Shown: positions 26,043 through 33,524 of the stretch, piece after piece | Position numbering within the stretch: the stretch's first letter is position 1 | How the letters are laid out: every line of letters starts with the position of its first letter | Assembly: GCF_012676905.1 (NCBI RefSeq) | Contig: NZ_CP051428.1 | Coordinates: forward strand, 2,070,001-2,134,000 | DNA from: Paenibacillus albicereus | GTDB taxonomy: Bacteria > Bacillota > Bacilli > Paenibacillales > Paenibacillaceae | DNA: 64,000 nt | Reading direction: 5' to 3' | The notes under the pieces: model-generated | Seen by the model: the letters and a program-made list of their open reading frames with translations, nothing else | The model's database searches: none | What the model was told of the DNA's origin: nothing | Position numbers and translations under genes: made by a program

Positions 26043-26078
26043 GGCGCTGCCGGTAAGTTGGCAGCGCCTTCGCCTTTG
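26043..26078 (+). terminator. Intrinsic terminator after arsM
   Basis: GGCGCTGCC (26043-26051) and GGCAGCGCC (26060-26068) form a perfect 9-bp stem with a following TTCGCCTTT tail. It lies 62 bp after the arsM stop. Confidence 0.8.
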
Positions 26079-26239
26079 CTTAGCGTATATTTTCGTTAAA
26101 ATGTTGGCGAGACCCCCGAAAGAAGAAGTGGGTTGCGCTATGTTCGAACATACGTTACTAAGGTTGACACCAAGCAAACTTTTTGGCATCTATTGAAATA
26201 TGGTAAAATAAATTAATTCAATATGTCGAATAGACTAGG

Positions 26240-26320
26240 AAAAAAGGCAAACCTGATCGAAAGACAGGGACGCAAAGCCACGGGTCTTCTGCACTAGTGC
26301 AATGATCGCCGGGTTACCCT
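26240..26320 (+). promoter_or_regulatory. c-di-GMP-I (GEMM) riboswitch
   Basis: The conserved blocks are in the right order: AAAGGCAAACC, a short hairpin with CGAAAG, GGGACGCAAAGCCACGGG, a second hairpin (TGCACTAGTGCA) and ATGATCGCCGGGTTACC. This is the GEMM-I aptamer, which binds cyclic di-GMP. Its 3' end is directly followed by CCCTCTCA, which can pair with TGAGAGGG in the downstream terminator (26357-26364). Ligand binding could thus switch transcription of the regulator gene at 26406. Confidence 0.88.
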
Positions 26321-26346
26321 CTCAAACCACACCAAGATGACAAGCA

Positions 26347-26376
26347 GGCACGCCAGTGAGAGGGCGTGTCTTTTTG
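26347..26376 (+). terminator. Riboswitch-controlled terminator
   Basis: The stem GCACGCC (26348-26354) with GGCGTGT (26363-26369) is followed by five T. Part of the loop and stem (TGAGAGGG) is exactly complementary to CCCTCTCA at 26317-26324 at the end of the aptamer. Two exclusive folds are therefore possible. Confidence 0.8.
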
Positions 26377-26405
26377 TCATTTGAAAATAAAAGAGGTGAT
26401 CGATT

Positions 26406-27110
26406 ATGAACAAACAAACAAGCTTTTCTGTAGAGATAAAAGATATGATCCGTAGGAACGGGAGTATCAAAGTATTACTGGCGGATGGTGACCTAGCTTG
26501 GCAACAGCGACTCGCTATGTTGCTTGAATCCGAGCCAGATATTTATTTATCTAACATCGTTTCGACAAAAGAGGAAGCGATTCGAGCGAGTGTACAATTA
26601 GACGTAGACGTAATGATCTTGGAAATGATTTTGAATTCGCCCAAACGAGACGGGCTGGACGCCGCAGCGGAGATTCTCAGAAATAAAGAGTTACCGATTA
26701 TTGTCCTTTCTTCGATACATGATCCGGAAGTCATGGTCGATGCAGTTGTTGCCGGAGCGGTCAATTATATTACAAAGTCCAACTATATGGACATACCGGT
26801 TGCGATCAGAGAAGCTCACCGACGTCAGTCCTCTCTCCATGCGGATGTCGCGACGATAATCCGTAGTGAGATCGAGCTTATAAAGCGAAAAGAATTGCAT
26901 TGCATGCTCACACCTACGGAAAAAGAAATTTTGCAACTCATAGGCTTGGGCTATCGACAGACAATTATCAGAGAATTACTTGGCATTACTTCGAACACCC
27001 TAAAATCGCACGTTCGGCATATCACTCGTAAATTCGACACCCGATCCATTCGAGAAGCTGCTGAGAAGGCGAAACGAAGAGGTCTGTATGATCAGCACTA
27101 TGCTACGTGA
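26406..27110 (+). CDS. NarL/LuxR-type regulator with a Glu in place of the phospho-Asp
   Basis: This 234-residue protein has a receiver-like domain (about 20-140) and a C-terminal LuxR HTH (LTPTEKEILQLIGLGYRQ, then TLKSHVRHITRKF). The acidic pair is present (LADGD) and the conserved lysine is in YITKSNY. The expected phospho-acceptor is glutamate (E73 in MILEMILN), which usually mimics phosphorylation. No kinase gene is near. Expression is probably set by the c-di-GMP riboswitch 85 bp upstream. The targets are unknown; the neighbouring mobile-element genes are candidates. Confidence 0.85.
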   Translation: MNKQTSFSVEIKDMIRRNGSIKVLLADGDLAWQQRLAMLLESEPDIYLSNIVSTKEEAIRASVQLDVDVMILEMILNSPKRDGLDAAAEILRNKELPIIVLSSIHDPEVMVDAVVAGAVNYITKSNYMDIPVAIREAHRRQSSLHADVATIIRSEIELIKRKELHCMLTPTEKEILQLIGLGYRQTIIRELLGITSNTLKSHVRHITRKFDTRSIREAAEKAKRRGLYDQHYAT

Positions 27111-27293
27111 GTTAATGGGACTGAAATTGAAACAAGCTTTGGGAAAATTCGGGGATTTTCGACAAAATTATCATGACAGAGGGTGACAAAAAGATCACCC
27201 TCCCCATTCGAACTAATAATAGGTAAAATGAAGGGGTAATCTAAGGGAAAATAGGAATATTATCCCGTACCAAAGGAGGTGGAGAGAAAAAAG

Positions 27294-27416
27294 ATGAATG
27301 CTGGAGATTGTTGTCGTGAATCGGAGTCTGAAGTAAATCAAAATGGGACAGGCTCTCGTAAAATGAAGAGGATGGTGCCTTTAACTTACGTAATTATGCG
27401 GCTGTCCCCAATATAA
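27294..27416 (+). CDS. Small ORF of 40 residues with strong RBS
   Basis: ATG 27294 follows AAAGGAGGTGG. The product begins MNAGDCCRESESEVNQNG and ends in a basic, hydrophobic part. No homology is recognised. Upstream, the 183 bp from 27,111 hold a GAGGGTGA/TCACCCTC hairpin (27179-27202) and an imperfect hairpin at 27245-27266. It may be a peptide of the mobile element. Confidence 0.4.
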   Translation: MNAGDCCRESESEVNQNGTGSRKMKRMVPLTYVIMRLSPI

Positions 27417-27435
27417 CAATGAAGGGATGATCGTC

Positions 27436-27555
27436 ATGGATCAATTAGAAACGGAGCGTGAATTATGTTTATTAACATGGATTGATTTGCACTTCATTCA
27501 GCAGTTTTGCGGAAGGAGAGTTGTAGTATTTCTTGGAATTGGGGAGGGTGTTTGA
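27436..27555 (+). CDS. Small ORF translationally coupled to the next gene
   Basis: A 39-residue frame (MDQLETERELCLLTWIDLHF at the start) begins behind GAAGGGATG. Its stop TGA overlaps the start of the next gene as TGATG. It may serve as a coupling leader for the sigma-like protein. No family is recognised. Confidence 0.5.
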   Translation: MDQLETERELCLLTWIDLHFIQQFCGRRVVVFLGIGEGV

Positions 27556-28016
27556 TGAATCTTACTCAACAGTCCATCCCCTATGAAAAAGTTGAAGCAT
27601 GGCTTATGTCCTATAGTGATTGGAAAGCAAGGTTGGAATATGCGCAGGCAGAGCTTAAGCATATTCCGGGATTAACGAGGGCTTTGCATGAGTGGGTGAA
27701 TCATGGCAATGGAAGAAAACAAGAACCATTGTTGCGTACGGTCATTCATCGGATAGAGATCACTGAACATGAAATCCCGTTGCTATTATCGAGAATCGGA
27801 TTGATCGATTACGCTTTCTCGGCTCTCACCACAGAGGAAATTTTGTTCGTTCGTCTACGATATTTGGATAAACTGGCGCTTTCGGTCATTATAGATCGCA
27901 TTGCACTTTCCCGCCGCGCGTTCTTTTATCATCGGAAGCGAATTCTGCATAAAGTATATCGAAAAATCAAAGATCGGGCGGTCCTGTTGGAACTGGATTC
28001 CTTTGGAGAAGACTGA
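27555..28016 (+). CDS. Sigma-70 region-4/ArpU-like regulator
   Basis: This 153-residue protein has a C-terminal segment (about 90-140) of sigma region-4 type: LTTEEILFVRLRYLDKLAL, then IIDRIALSRRAFFYHRKRI. Such proteins control late genes in phages and conjugative elements (ArpU-like). ATG 27555 is favoured because it overlaps the stop of the preceding small ORF; an in-frame start at 27507 lies inside that ORF. A terminator follows 15 bp after the stop. Confidence 0.65.
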   Translation: MNLTQQSIPYEKVEAWLMSYSDWKARLEYAQAELKHIPGLTRALHEWVNHGNGRKQEPLLRTVIHRIEITEHEIPLLLSRIGLIDYAFSALTTEEILFVRLRYLDKLALSVIIDRIALSRRAFFYHRKRILHKVYRKIKDRAVLLELDSFGED

Positions 28017-28031
28017 TCATATCATTACTTC

Positions 28032-28062
28032 AGAAGATGCACATACGCATCTTCTATTTTTA
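28032..28062 (+). terminator. Intrinsic terminator
   Basis: AGAAGATGC (28032-28040), a 6-nt loop and GCATCTTCT (28047-28055) are followed by ATTTTTAT. Confidence 0.85.
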
Positions 28063-28205
28063 TGGTTCGTGAATTGAAGAATATCACCTCAATCCCCCAT
28101 CTTTTCAAACAGGCTCTAGGGTCTACCCCCATTTTTAGCAGTCAGTTCAATCTCTCCGAGTACGATTAACTCCTCACCAAGAGATGAGATGCCGTGAATC
28201 TTTCT

Positions 28206-28277
28206 TGCACCGAACATGCACCGAACGCTGCACTAGATTTGCTCTTGTTTTGCACGAATTGTGCACCCGATATGCAC
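28206..28277 (+). repeat. Seven TGCAC-like boxes in 11-bp helical phase
   Basis: TGCAC starts at 28206, 28217, 28229, 28251, 28262 and 28273, with a variant TGCTC at 28240. The steps are 11, 12, 11, 11, 11 and 11 bp, close to one DNA turn, so all boxes face one side of the helix. Several are followed by CGAA or CCGA. A possible -10 (TAGTATAG) follows near 28297. The array looks like an iteron-type or cooperative activator/repressor binding region. The gap 28,063-28,205 shows nothing else. Confidence 0.7.
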
Positions 28278-28311
28278 GATTTTCCTGATACGATGATAGT
28301 ATAGCAAGCTT

Positions 28312-28400
28312 AAGGGCAGCCTACAAGATCATCGGCTGTCCTTTATGTTTGTGAAGCAAGGATTGACGAAACGGGCATAACTTGTTCCATGGTTTCGTCA
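28312..28400 (+). promoter_or_regulatory. Two inverted repeats after the phased array
   Basis: AAGGGCAGCC (28312-28321) pairs with GGCTGTCCTT (28334-28343) with one G-T pair. TGACGAAAC (28364-28372) and GTTTCGTCA (28392-28400) form a second perfect inverted repeat. They could be RNA hairpins in a leader or operator sites. Confidence 0.5.
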
Positions 28401-28445
28401 TGTTTCCGCATTAAGTCGTACAATCATACCGATGAAAGGAGGGCG

Positions 28446-28487
28446 ATGATGCGGTTCCTATTAATCTGTTTTTTTAGAAATAGGTAG
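28446..28487 (+). CDS. Possible 13-residue hydrophobic peptide ORF
   Basis: Behind AAAGGAGGG the frame reads MMRFLLICFFRNR and stops. A strong ribosome site for so short a hydrophobic peptide suggests a leader peptide or a tiny membrane peptide. Nothing else supports it. Confidence 0.3.
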   Translation: MMRFLLICFFRNR

Positions 28488-28552
28488 AAATGCATCCTGA
28501 ACTGGATACATCTGTATTTATGCTATGCGCATTACTTTGCATTCCAGCCATT

Positions 28553-28615
28553 GAGCGCCGCTTCATTTTTTGCTGTGATGATCAGCAAAAAGAAGCGAAG
28601 CGCTCTTTTTTATTT
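28553..28615 (+). terminator. Large intrinsic terminator
   Basis: GAGCGCCGCTTC-ATTTTTTGCTG pairs with CAGCAAAAAGAAGC-GAAGCGCTC over more than 18 bp. A T-rich tail follows to 28615. It separates the phased-repeat leader from the next leader region. Confidence 0.85.
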
Positions 28616-28787
28616 TCTGATTGAAACCCAAAAGAAGGTAGCTATTACAGTGACGAGTGCTGAAGGCATGTGATACGGGACAGTCAAAAAGGAGCGTTTG
28701 AACTAAAACGTAGGACAACACCATCATAAAACAGACTGGCTATTCCTCTCGCAATGGTGTTGCCATGTGAGGAGGGAAATTGATATT

Positions 28788-28859
28788 ATGTGCCCCACGT
28801 TGCATGCAATGTCAAACCACGATCCTTTTATGTGTTTTTACTATTCGTATGGCTCATAA
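28788..28859 (+). CDS. Leader peptide (23 residues)
   Basis: AGGAGGG lies about 11 nt before ATG 28788. The peptide begins MCPTLHAMSNHDPFMC and ends FYYSYGS, rich in His, Met, Phe and Tyr. Its stop lies 27 nt before an intrinsic terminator. Leader peptides of this kind occur before tet(M) in Tn916 and other ribosome-sensed genes. It should act by ribosome position rather than as a protein. An AACACCAT/ATGGTGTT inverted repeat (28717-28761) precedes it. Confidence 0.6.
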   Translation: MCPTLHAMSNHDPFMCFYYSYGS

Positions 28860-28885
28860 CGCCTCAACGATGGATATTACTATCA

Positions 28886-28934
28886 GACTTGGCTGCAAAT
28901 CAGCATTGGATTGCTGAGCGGCAAGGTCTTTTTT
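28886..28934 (+). terminator. Attenuator terminator behind the leader peptide
   Basis: GACTTGGCTGC (28886-28896) pairs with GCGGCAAGGTC (28918-28928) with one mismatch, around an inner stem CAGCA/TGCTG. Six T follow at 28929-28934. It sits between the leader peptide and the gene at 29034. Confidence 0.75.
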
Positions 28935-28988
28935 ATTTATGTAACAAAATCAACAATCGTTTTAAAGGGAGCGTTGGCTGTCGCTCTC

Positions 28989-29026
28989 CCCCTCCATTTT
29001 GGTTTGCCCACAAACCAAAATGGAGG
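28989..29026 (+). promoter_or_regulatory. Perfect 17-bp hairpin hiding a ribosome-binding site
   Basis: The arms 28989-29005 and 29010-29026 are perfectly complementary around a 4-nt CCCA loop. The right arm contains TGGAGGG, the ribosome-binding site for ATG 29034, so translation should be blocked while the hairpin stands. Together with the upstream attenuator it gives two layers of control. Confidence 0.8.
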
Positions 29027-29033
29027 GACGAAT

Positions 29034-29453
29034 ATGAAAAGGATTAATTTGCGGGACATGTATCCCTTTATCAAAACGGATGTATGGATCGACTTAGATG
29101 ATGAAGTGGCACAAGAAATCCGCCGTTTCGACTTAAACGAAAGTGCATATAAATTGCGCACCTATCGTCATCGCGCTTATTACTCGCTTGATCGGAACGA
29201 CGGTATAGAACAAGATGTTCTTTTCCTTTCGATTTCCCCGGAGGAATATTACGAGCGTAAGCTTTCCAATGAGCAGCTTTATGCGGCTATGTGTCGATTG
29301 CCGGAAAAATCGTTCAGACGAATTTATGCTCACTTCTTCTTAGACATGAGCAAAGTAGCGATTGCCCAAGCTGAGCAAGTTGATGAACGGGCAGTACGAA
29401 AATCTATTGAACGCGGCTTAAAACAAATGGCGCAGTTTCTCAAAAAAATGTGA
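29034..29453 (+). CDS. Sigma-70-like regulator of mobile-element type
   Basis: This 139-residue protein (MKRINLRDMYPFIKTDVWID at the start) resembles the small sigma-factor-like proteins of Gram-positive conjugative elements. A region-4-like HTH lies at about residues 88-135 (LPEKSFRRIYAHFFLDMSK, then VDERAVRKSIERGL). ATG 29034 is chosen because TGGAGGG stands 7 nt upstream; longer in-frame starts run through the hairpin. Its leader suggests tight control. It may direct RNA polymerase to element promoters. Confidence 0.7.
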   Translation: MKRINLRDMYPFIKTDVWIDLDDEVAQEIRRFDLNESAYKLRTYRHRAYYSLDRNDGIEQDVLFLSISPEEYYERKLSNEQLYAAMCRLPEKSFRRIYAHFFLDMSKVAIAQAEQVDERAVRKSIERGLKQMAQFLKKM

Positions 29454-29522
29454 TTGCGGTAGGTCAAAGGGTCCGATTTTCTTGCCAAAATGAACAGATA
29501 GGTAAAGAGCTTTATGTAGGCG

Positions 29523-29544
29523 GCGGCTGGTTATAACCAGCCGC
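29523..29544. promoter_or_regulatory. 22-bp perfect palindrome
   Basis: GCGGCTGGTTA/TAACCAGCCGC is a perfect palindrome in the 119-bp gap before the next gene. It may be a weak terminator (TCATTTTCC follows) or an operator. Confidence 0.5.
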
Positions 29545-29572
29545 TCATTTTCCATGAGGGGGGCAGGTAACA

Positions 29573-29980
29573 ATGAATCCGATTCGATTTCGAGATGCTG
29601 AACACGAAAGTTTCTACTATCGGATGCTTGATGAAAGGAAATGCAGCGACGGCTATCATCGGGCACTTTTCTACACATTAGGTATTTCCCGCGATACTCG
29701 GAGTCATATCCGCGATTTGTTTGATTTTTCTAATGGGGGCATTAAGCCCGGAGGTCTCGCAGCCTCGTGGCAAACCGGTAGTTCTATCCGCGTGTGCAGG
29801 CTTGCTTTTAATCTGTGGAATGGCTGGACGGAAAAAGGTGGGGAACGCTACTCTACTCCCCACGAATTATTCGATTGCAGCTACGCTCCCTATTTTTTTG
29901 AAGCGATTCAACTTCGTTATCCGGATTATTGCCGAAGCCAGGAGAAGAATTTCAAGCGGCTGAACGAACAAGTTCGCTGA
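29573..29980 (+). CDS. DUF6075-like mobile-element protein
   Basis: This 135-residue protein begins MNPIRFRDAEHESFYYRML and contains ERKCSDGYHRALFYTLGI and TSSSxR-type segments followed by RVCRLAFNLWNGW. Proteins of this kind recur in Gram-positive conjugative elements and phages beside sigma-like regulators. No function is known. The gene lies between the sigma-like gene and the NlpC/P60 protein on the same strand. Confidence 0.65.
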   Translation: MNPIRFRDAEHESFYYRMLDERKCSDGYHRALFYTLGISRDTRSHIRDLFDFSNGGIKPGGLAASWQTGSSIRVCRLAFNLWNGWTEKGGERYSTPHELFDCSYAPYFFEAIQLRYPDYCRSQEKNFKRLNEQVR

Positions 29981-30008
29981 ATGTCAACTAGTTAAGGGAG
30001 TGGAATAG

Positions 30009-32018
30009 ATGAAGGATATTAAAACGAGGACTGTTGTGAAAGACATTAAACGTTTGGACAAACTGCCAAACTTGATGGATCGTGTAAAACATTCGAGCGC
30101 ACGCACAAAACAGCATAAAGACAATGACAAGACGATTTCACAATCTCCAAATGAATATGCGCAGCACCATTCTGCATCGGCCATAGATAAAACGGTACGT
30201 TTTCAAATTGGTATGGGCGTGGTTGCTAGCAAAAGATTGATAAGGCTCATTCAAAAAAGGCGGGCAAAGTCAGAAGGGGATACGGTATCGATACAGAACC
30301 CCGCTGCTATAATTACTAAGCCTTCAGGTACACGTCAATTGCGACTTGCCCGTAGGTTGCATCTCCGCAAGCCGGTAGATGGGAAATATCTCTTGTCAGC
30401 TAACCATCAATCAAGAAAACAACGCTTTATACGGAGCCGGGTCAATGCCCGGCTTTTGCATCCTCTTCGCAAAAATAGCTTTACTAACCGAATTCTAAAT
30501 CGGGAAGGTAGAGATCAAGAACCGGCCGGGAAAAAAGGAGCATTAGCCGCCGCGGCATCTCATTCAGCAAATGTACGCGTGAATCGTCCAAAAGCGCTAA
30601 CGTCCGTAAGCATGAGGAAGCGGCATTTCAGGCCACCGTCATCCCGAATCCCCTTCGCTATATCAAAGCAAGCAAGCCATACGATCAAACGTAAAGAAAG
30701 GAAATTTAAGACATTATCGCCATTTATAAAAACGGGACAACGGCTAGGACAGGCTAAAAGCCACTCTGATTATCAAGCGGAAGGAAAAATGAATAGCGCC
30801 AGGACAGCGCAGCGGACTGCACAGATGGCGATGACTGCCCGCCGCTCCATTCAAAGGGCACAAGCTGCAGCGCGATTAAATCTTCGGATCATTAAAATGG
30901 TAGTAAAAGCAGCCGCTTTGCTTGTCAAAGGAGTAGCCGCGCTTTTGGGAATCAGTAGTTCCGTTATTGTATTATTGTGCATTGTTATGGCAATAGCTGC
31001 TGTCATTTCCTCGCCTTTCAGTATCTTTGTATCCGGCGAAAATACGGATGCCGATGTAAAGCCGCTTTCCCGAATCGTTCAAGAGCTGGACATTGAGTAT
31101 GCCGACCGACTGGCAGAAATACAGCAGTCCTCTGGCCGTGTAGACCGGGTGGAGTTTCATTATCCCGGCAGCGCGGATAACACGCGAATAGATAATTGGA
31201 TGGATATTATAGCCGTTTTTGCCGTGAAGACTGTCATGGATTCAGAAAACGGAATGGATGTAGCAACACTTGATGCAACAAGGATCGGGATCATCCAATC
31301 GGTGTTTTGGGACATGAATCAACTGGAATCCCGTATTGAAACGATCGAACATACGGAAACCGTTCCGGTAGAGCATGAAGATGGGAGTACCAGCGAAGAG
31401 ACGACTACCAGTTATGAACACATTTTGCATATTACCGTTTCGAGCAAAACTGCGGAGCAACAAGCTGACTCCTACCACTTTACTAATGAACAGATGGACA
31501 TCATGAGAGAAATGATGTCTGGGGAGTTTCGGCCACTCATGTTTGAGATGCTCGGTAAAGAAACGGATGTCGGCTTGACGCCGGGACAGCTTGCGGATAT
31601 AGGGCAGCATTTGCCCGAGGGAGAAATAGGCAGTGAAGTCGTCAAATTGGCGCTAACTCGTTTAGGTGATCCGTACAGTCAACCGAAGGCCGGACAGGAT
31701 GACTTTACAGATTGTAGCTATCTCGTTCAGTGGGTTTATCGACAGCTACGCATTAACCTGCCGCGAACCGCAGCGGAACAAGCAAGATTTTGCGTAGAAA
31801 ATGGCCTGACAGTAAGCGCGGCAGACCTGGTTCCTGGCGATCTTGTATTTTGGAGCTATGAGCGAAATGGTAGGTTTATGGATATTACCCACGTTGGAAT
31901 TTATGCGGGGGATGGCAAAGTTGTAGATGCTTCCTCAAGCCGGGGACAAGTAGTGTACCGCAATCTGTTTGATTCGGACAAGCAAGTGTTGTTTGGCAGA
32001 CCTCATATTCAGGGGTAG
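30009..32018 (+). CDS. Conjugative-element cell-wall hydrolase with NlpC/P60 domain
   Basis: The 669-residue protein has a long, very basic N-terminal region (about 1-290) rich in Arg and Lys. A membrane segment (about 305-335) is followed by an extracellular part. The C-terminal NlpC/P60 domain starts at about 545: the catalytic Cys is in DDFTDCSYLVQW, the His in DITHVGIYAGDG. Such CD1107-type proteins cut peptidoglycan to let the mating channel through. No VirB4, VirD4 or relaxase genes accompany it here, so the transfer module is incomplete. Its stop is followed by a low-information gap to 32,429. Confidence 0.85.
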   Translation: MKDIKTRTVVKDIKRLDKLPNLMDRVKHSSARTKQHKDNDKTISQSPNEYAQHHSASAIDKTVRFQIGMGVVASKRLIRLIQKRRAKSEGDTVSIQNPAAIITKPSGTRQLRLARRLHLRKPVDGKYLLSANHQSRKQRFIRSRVNARLLHPLRKNSFTNRILNREGRDQEPAGKKGALAAAASHSANVRVNRPKALTSVSMRKRHFRPPSSRIPFAISKQASHTIKRKERKFKTLSPFIKTGQRLGQAKSHSDYQAEGKMNSARTAQRTAQMAMTARRSIQRAQAAARLNLRIIKMVVKAAALLVKGVAALLGISSSVIVLLCIVMAIAAVISSPFSIFVSGENTDADVKPLSRIVQELDIEYADRLAEIQQSSGRVDRVEFHYPGSADNTRIDNWMDIIAVFAVKTVMDSENGMDVATLDATRIGIIQSVFWDMNQLESRIETIEHTETVPVEHEDGSTSEETTTSYEHILHITVSSKTAEQQADSYHFTNEQMDIMREMMSGEFRPLMFEMLGKETDVGLTPGQLADIGQHLPEGEIGSEVVKLALTRLGDPYSQPKAGQDDFTDCSYLVQWVYRQLRINLPRTAAEQARFCVENGLTVSAADLVPGDLVFWSYERNGRFMDITHVGIYAGDGKVVDASSSRGQVVYRNLFDSDKQVLFGRPHIQG

Positions 32019-32033
32019 AACTTTCGTATTTCA

Positions 32034-32387
32034 GTGGAGCAAAAGGAATCCTATTTTTGGTGGAATAACGTTCTGGTTCAATTGTATCCTGTATCCCAGT
32101 GGAGTAATAGGGCTTTCCCGAACAAGCTAGCCTCCGCTGAAAACAATCATCTGGTAAAACATTCAGGTTGCTCGGTTATCAAGATGGAAGACACCTTTCG
32201 GTCAGGCAGTGGTAGCTCGATACTCTCACATTGCCATACAAAGCGGTGTTTTTCTATTTTGCAATTGGACTATCTAACCGCCAATAACCTACCAACAAAA
32301 AGGATCAAAGTCGATTTTCGCCCTGCGGAAGTTGAGTTAATGACCAGCATTTTTGCGGAAAAGGGAGGAAATGCTTGGAAAATGTAG
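32034..32387 (+). CDS. Doubtful 117-codon ORF in the gap before the defence operon
   Basis: The frame starts at GTG or later without a good ribosome site, and its composition is mixed. The end (RPAEVELMTSIFAEKGG) looks more protein-like than the beginning. It may be a broken gene tail left by the insertion of the AT-rich operon. The gap 32,019-32,429 shows no other feature. Confidence 0.2.
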   Translation: MEQKESYFWWNNVLVQLYPVSQWSNRAFPNKLASAENNHLVKHSGCSVIKMEDTFRSGSGSSILSHCHTKRCFSILQLDYLTANNLPTKRIKVDFRPAEVELMTSIFAEKGGNAWKM

Positions 32388-32429
32388 AATATCCTAATGA
32401 AGTAGCATTTCTTGTTGAAAGGTGATTAT

Positions 32430-33524
32430 ATGGAAACTACTCTAAGTGAATTAAAACCATTCAAATTACCGCAAAAGCCGGATAATTACGATATTCTTTT
32501 TGGGTTGCCTATCCCCCCTATAGATAGATTGCGAACATTTTCAGCAGATCAATTTGAGGATATGATTTGTGAATGGGTCGATGGATATTTGAAAAAAGAG
32601 TATACATCTGTGTATCGCTCAGGCTCGGCAGGTGATAAGGGAAGGGATATAGTTGCATTTGTAAATAATGATTCCCCGAATCATGTCTGGGATAATTATC
32701 AATGTAAGCATTATGACCATCCGCTTTATCCAAGTGATGTATGGTTAGAATTGGGGAAACTATGCTACTACACGTTTATTAAAGAATATACAATTCCAAG
32801 AAAGTACTATTTGATTTCTTCTTGTGGTTTGGGAACTTCTTTATCAGAATTAATCGAGTATCCGACTCGTCTGAATGCTGGATTAATCTCAGCTTGGGAA
32901 GATAAATGCAAGAGAAAGATTACGAATGTAAGTGAAGTTTCTTTAACTAATGAGTTGCTGGAATATATCCAAAAGTTTGACTTTTCAATAATAAATCACT
33001 GTCCTCCTCAGAAATTGATAGAACAGTACAGCAGCACACCTTTTTATAAATATCGTTTTGGTGGTGGGTTAAATAAGCCTAGACCTCAGTCGGAGGCCCC
33101 AGGGCCTTCAATAAAACCGGAAGAAGTAAGATATGTTTCACAACTATTTGAAGCATATTCAGATCACCTTGGAAAAAAGATTGCTGGTGTTGAGGAGTTG
33201 AAAAGCTACAGCTCGCTGCATCGACATTTTAATAGACAGCGGGAAGACTATTATAAAGCAGAATCACTTAGAAGATTTGCTAGAGATGAGTTGCCTTATG
33301 ACGAGCCCTTTGAAAAGTTGCAGGATGAAATTTATAGAGGAGTAATAGACACTGCAGAGGATACTCATGCTGACGGCTTTGTATGTGTTAAGGAAACAAT
33401 AAAAGAAGCTAGAAAATTGGAGATTACAAGCAATGTACTAATTAGCTACATTGATGGAAGTGATAGAAGTGGAATTTGCCATCAACTGGCGAACAATGAC
33501 ATTCTGAACTGGGTGAGAAAATGA
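32430..33524 (+). CDS. ABC-3C effector: PD-(D/E)XK nuclease-like protein
   Basis: This 364-residue protein has an N-terminal Mrr-like nuclease core. FSADQFEDMICEWV provides the first acidic residue, and GDKGRDIVAF (D73) and NYQCKHY (Q91-x-K93) the D...QxK metal site. A C-terminal helical part (about 235-364) ends in SDRSGICHQLANNDILNW. This architecture, a variable effector domain plus a C-terminal partner-binding region, is that of ABC-three-component systems. ATG 32430 follows AAAGGTGAT. Its stop overlaps the next start (ATGA). It is the likely toxic nuclease of the system. Confidence 0.8.
   Translation: METTLSELKPFKLPQKPDNYDILFGLPIPPIDRLRTFSADQFEDMICEWVDGYLKKEYTSVYRSGSAGDKGRDIVAFVNNDSPNHVWDNYQCKHYDHPLYPSDVWLELGKLCYYTFIKEYTIPRKYYLISSCGLGTSLSELIEYPTRLNAGLISAWEDKCKRKITNVSEVSLTNELLEYIQKFDFSIINHCPPQKLIEQYSSTPFYKYRFGGGLNKPRPQSEAPGPSIKPEEVRYVSQLFEAYSDHLGKKIAGVEELKSYSSLHRHFNRQREDYYKAESLRRFARDELPYDEPFEKLQDEIYRGVIDTAEDTHADGFVCVKETIKEARKLEITSNVLISYIDGSDRSGICHQLANNDILNWVRK

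Noticed and set aside
27179-27202. Terminator at GAGGGTGA/TCACCCTC
   Set aside because: The stem is good but no T-run follows, so it is only mentioned as a hairpin.
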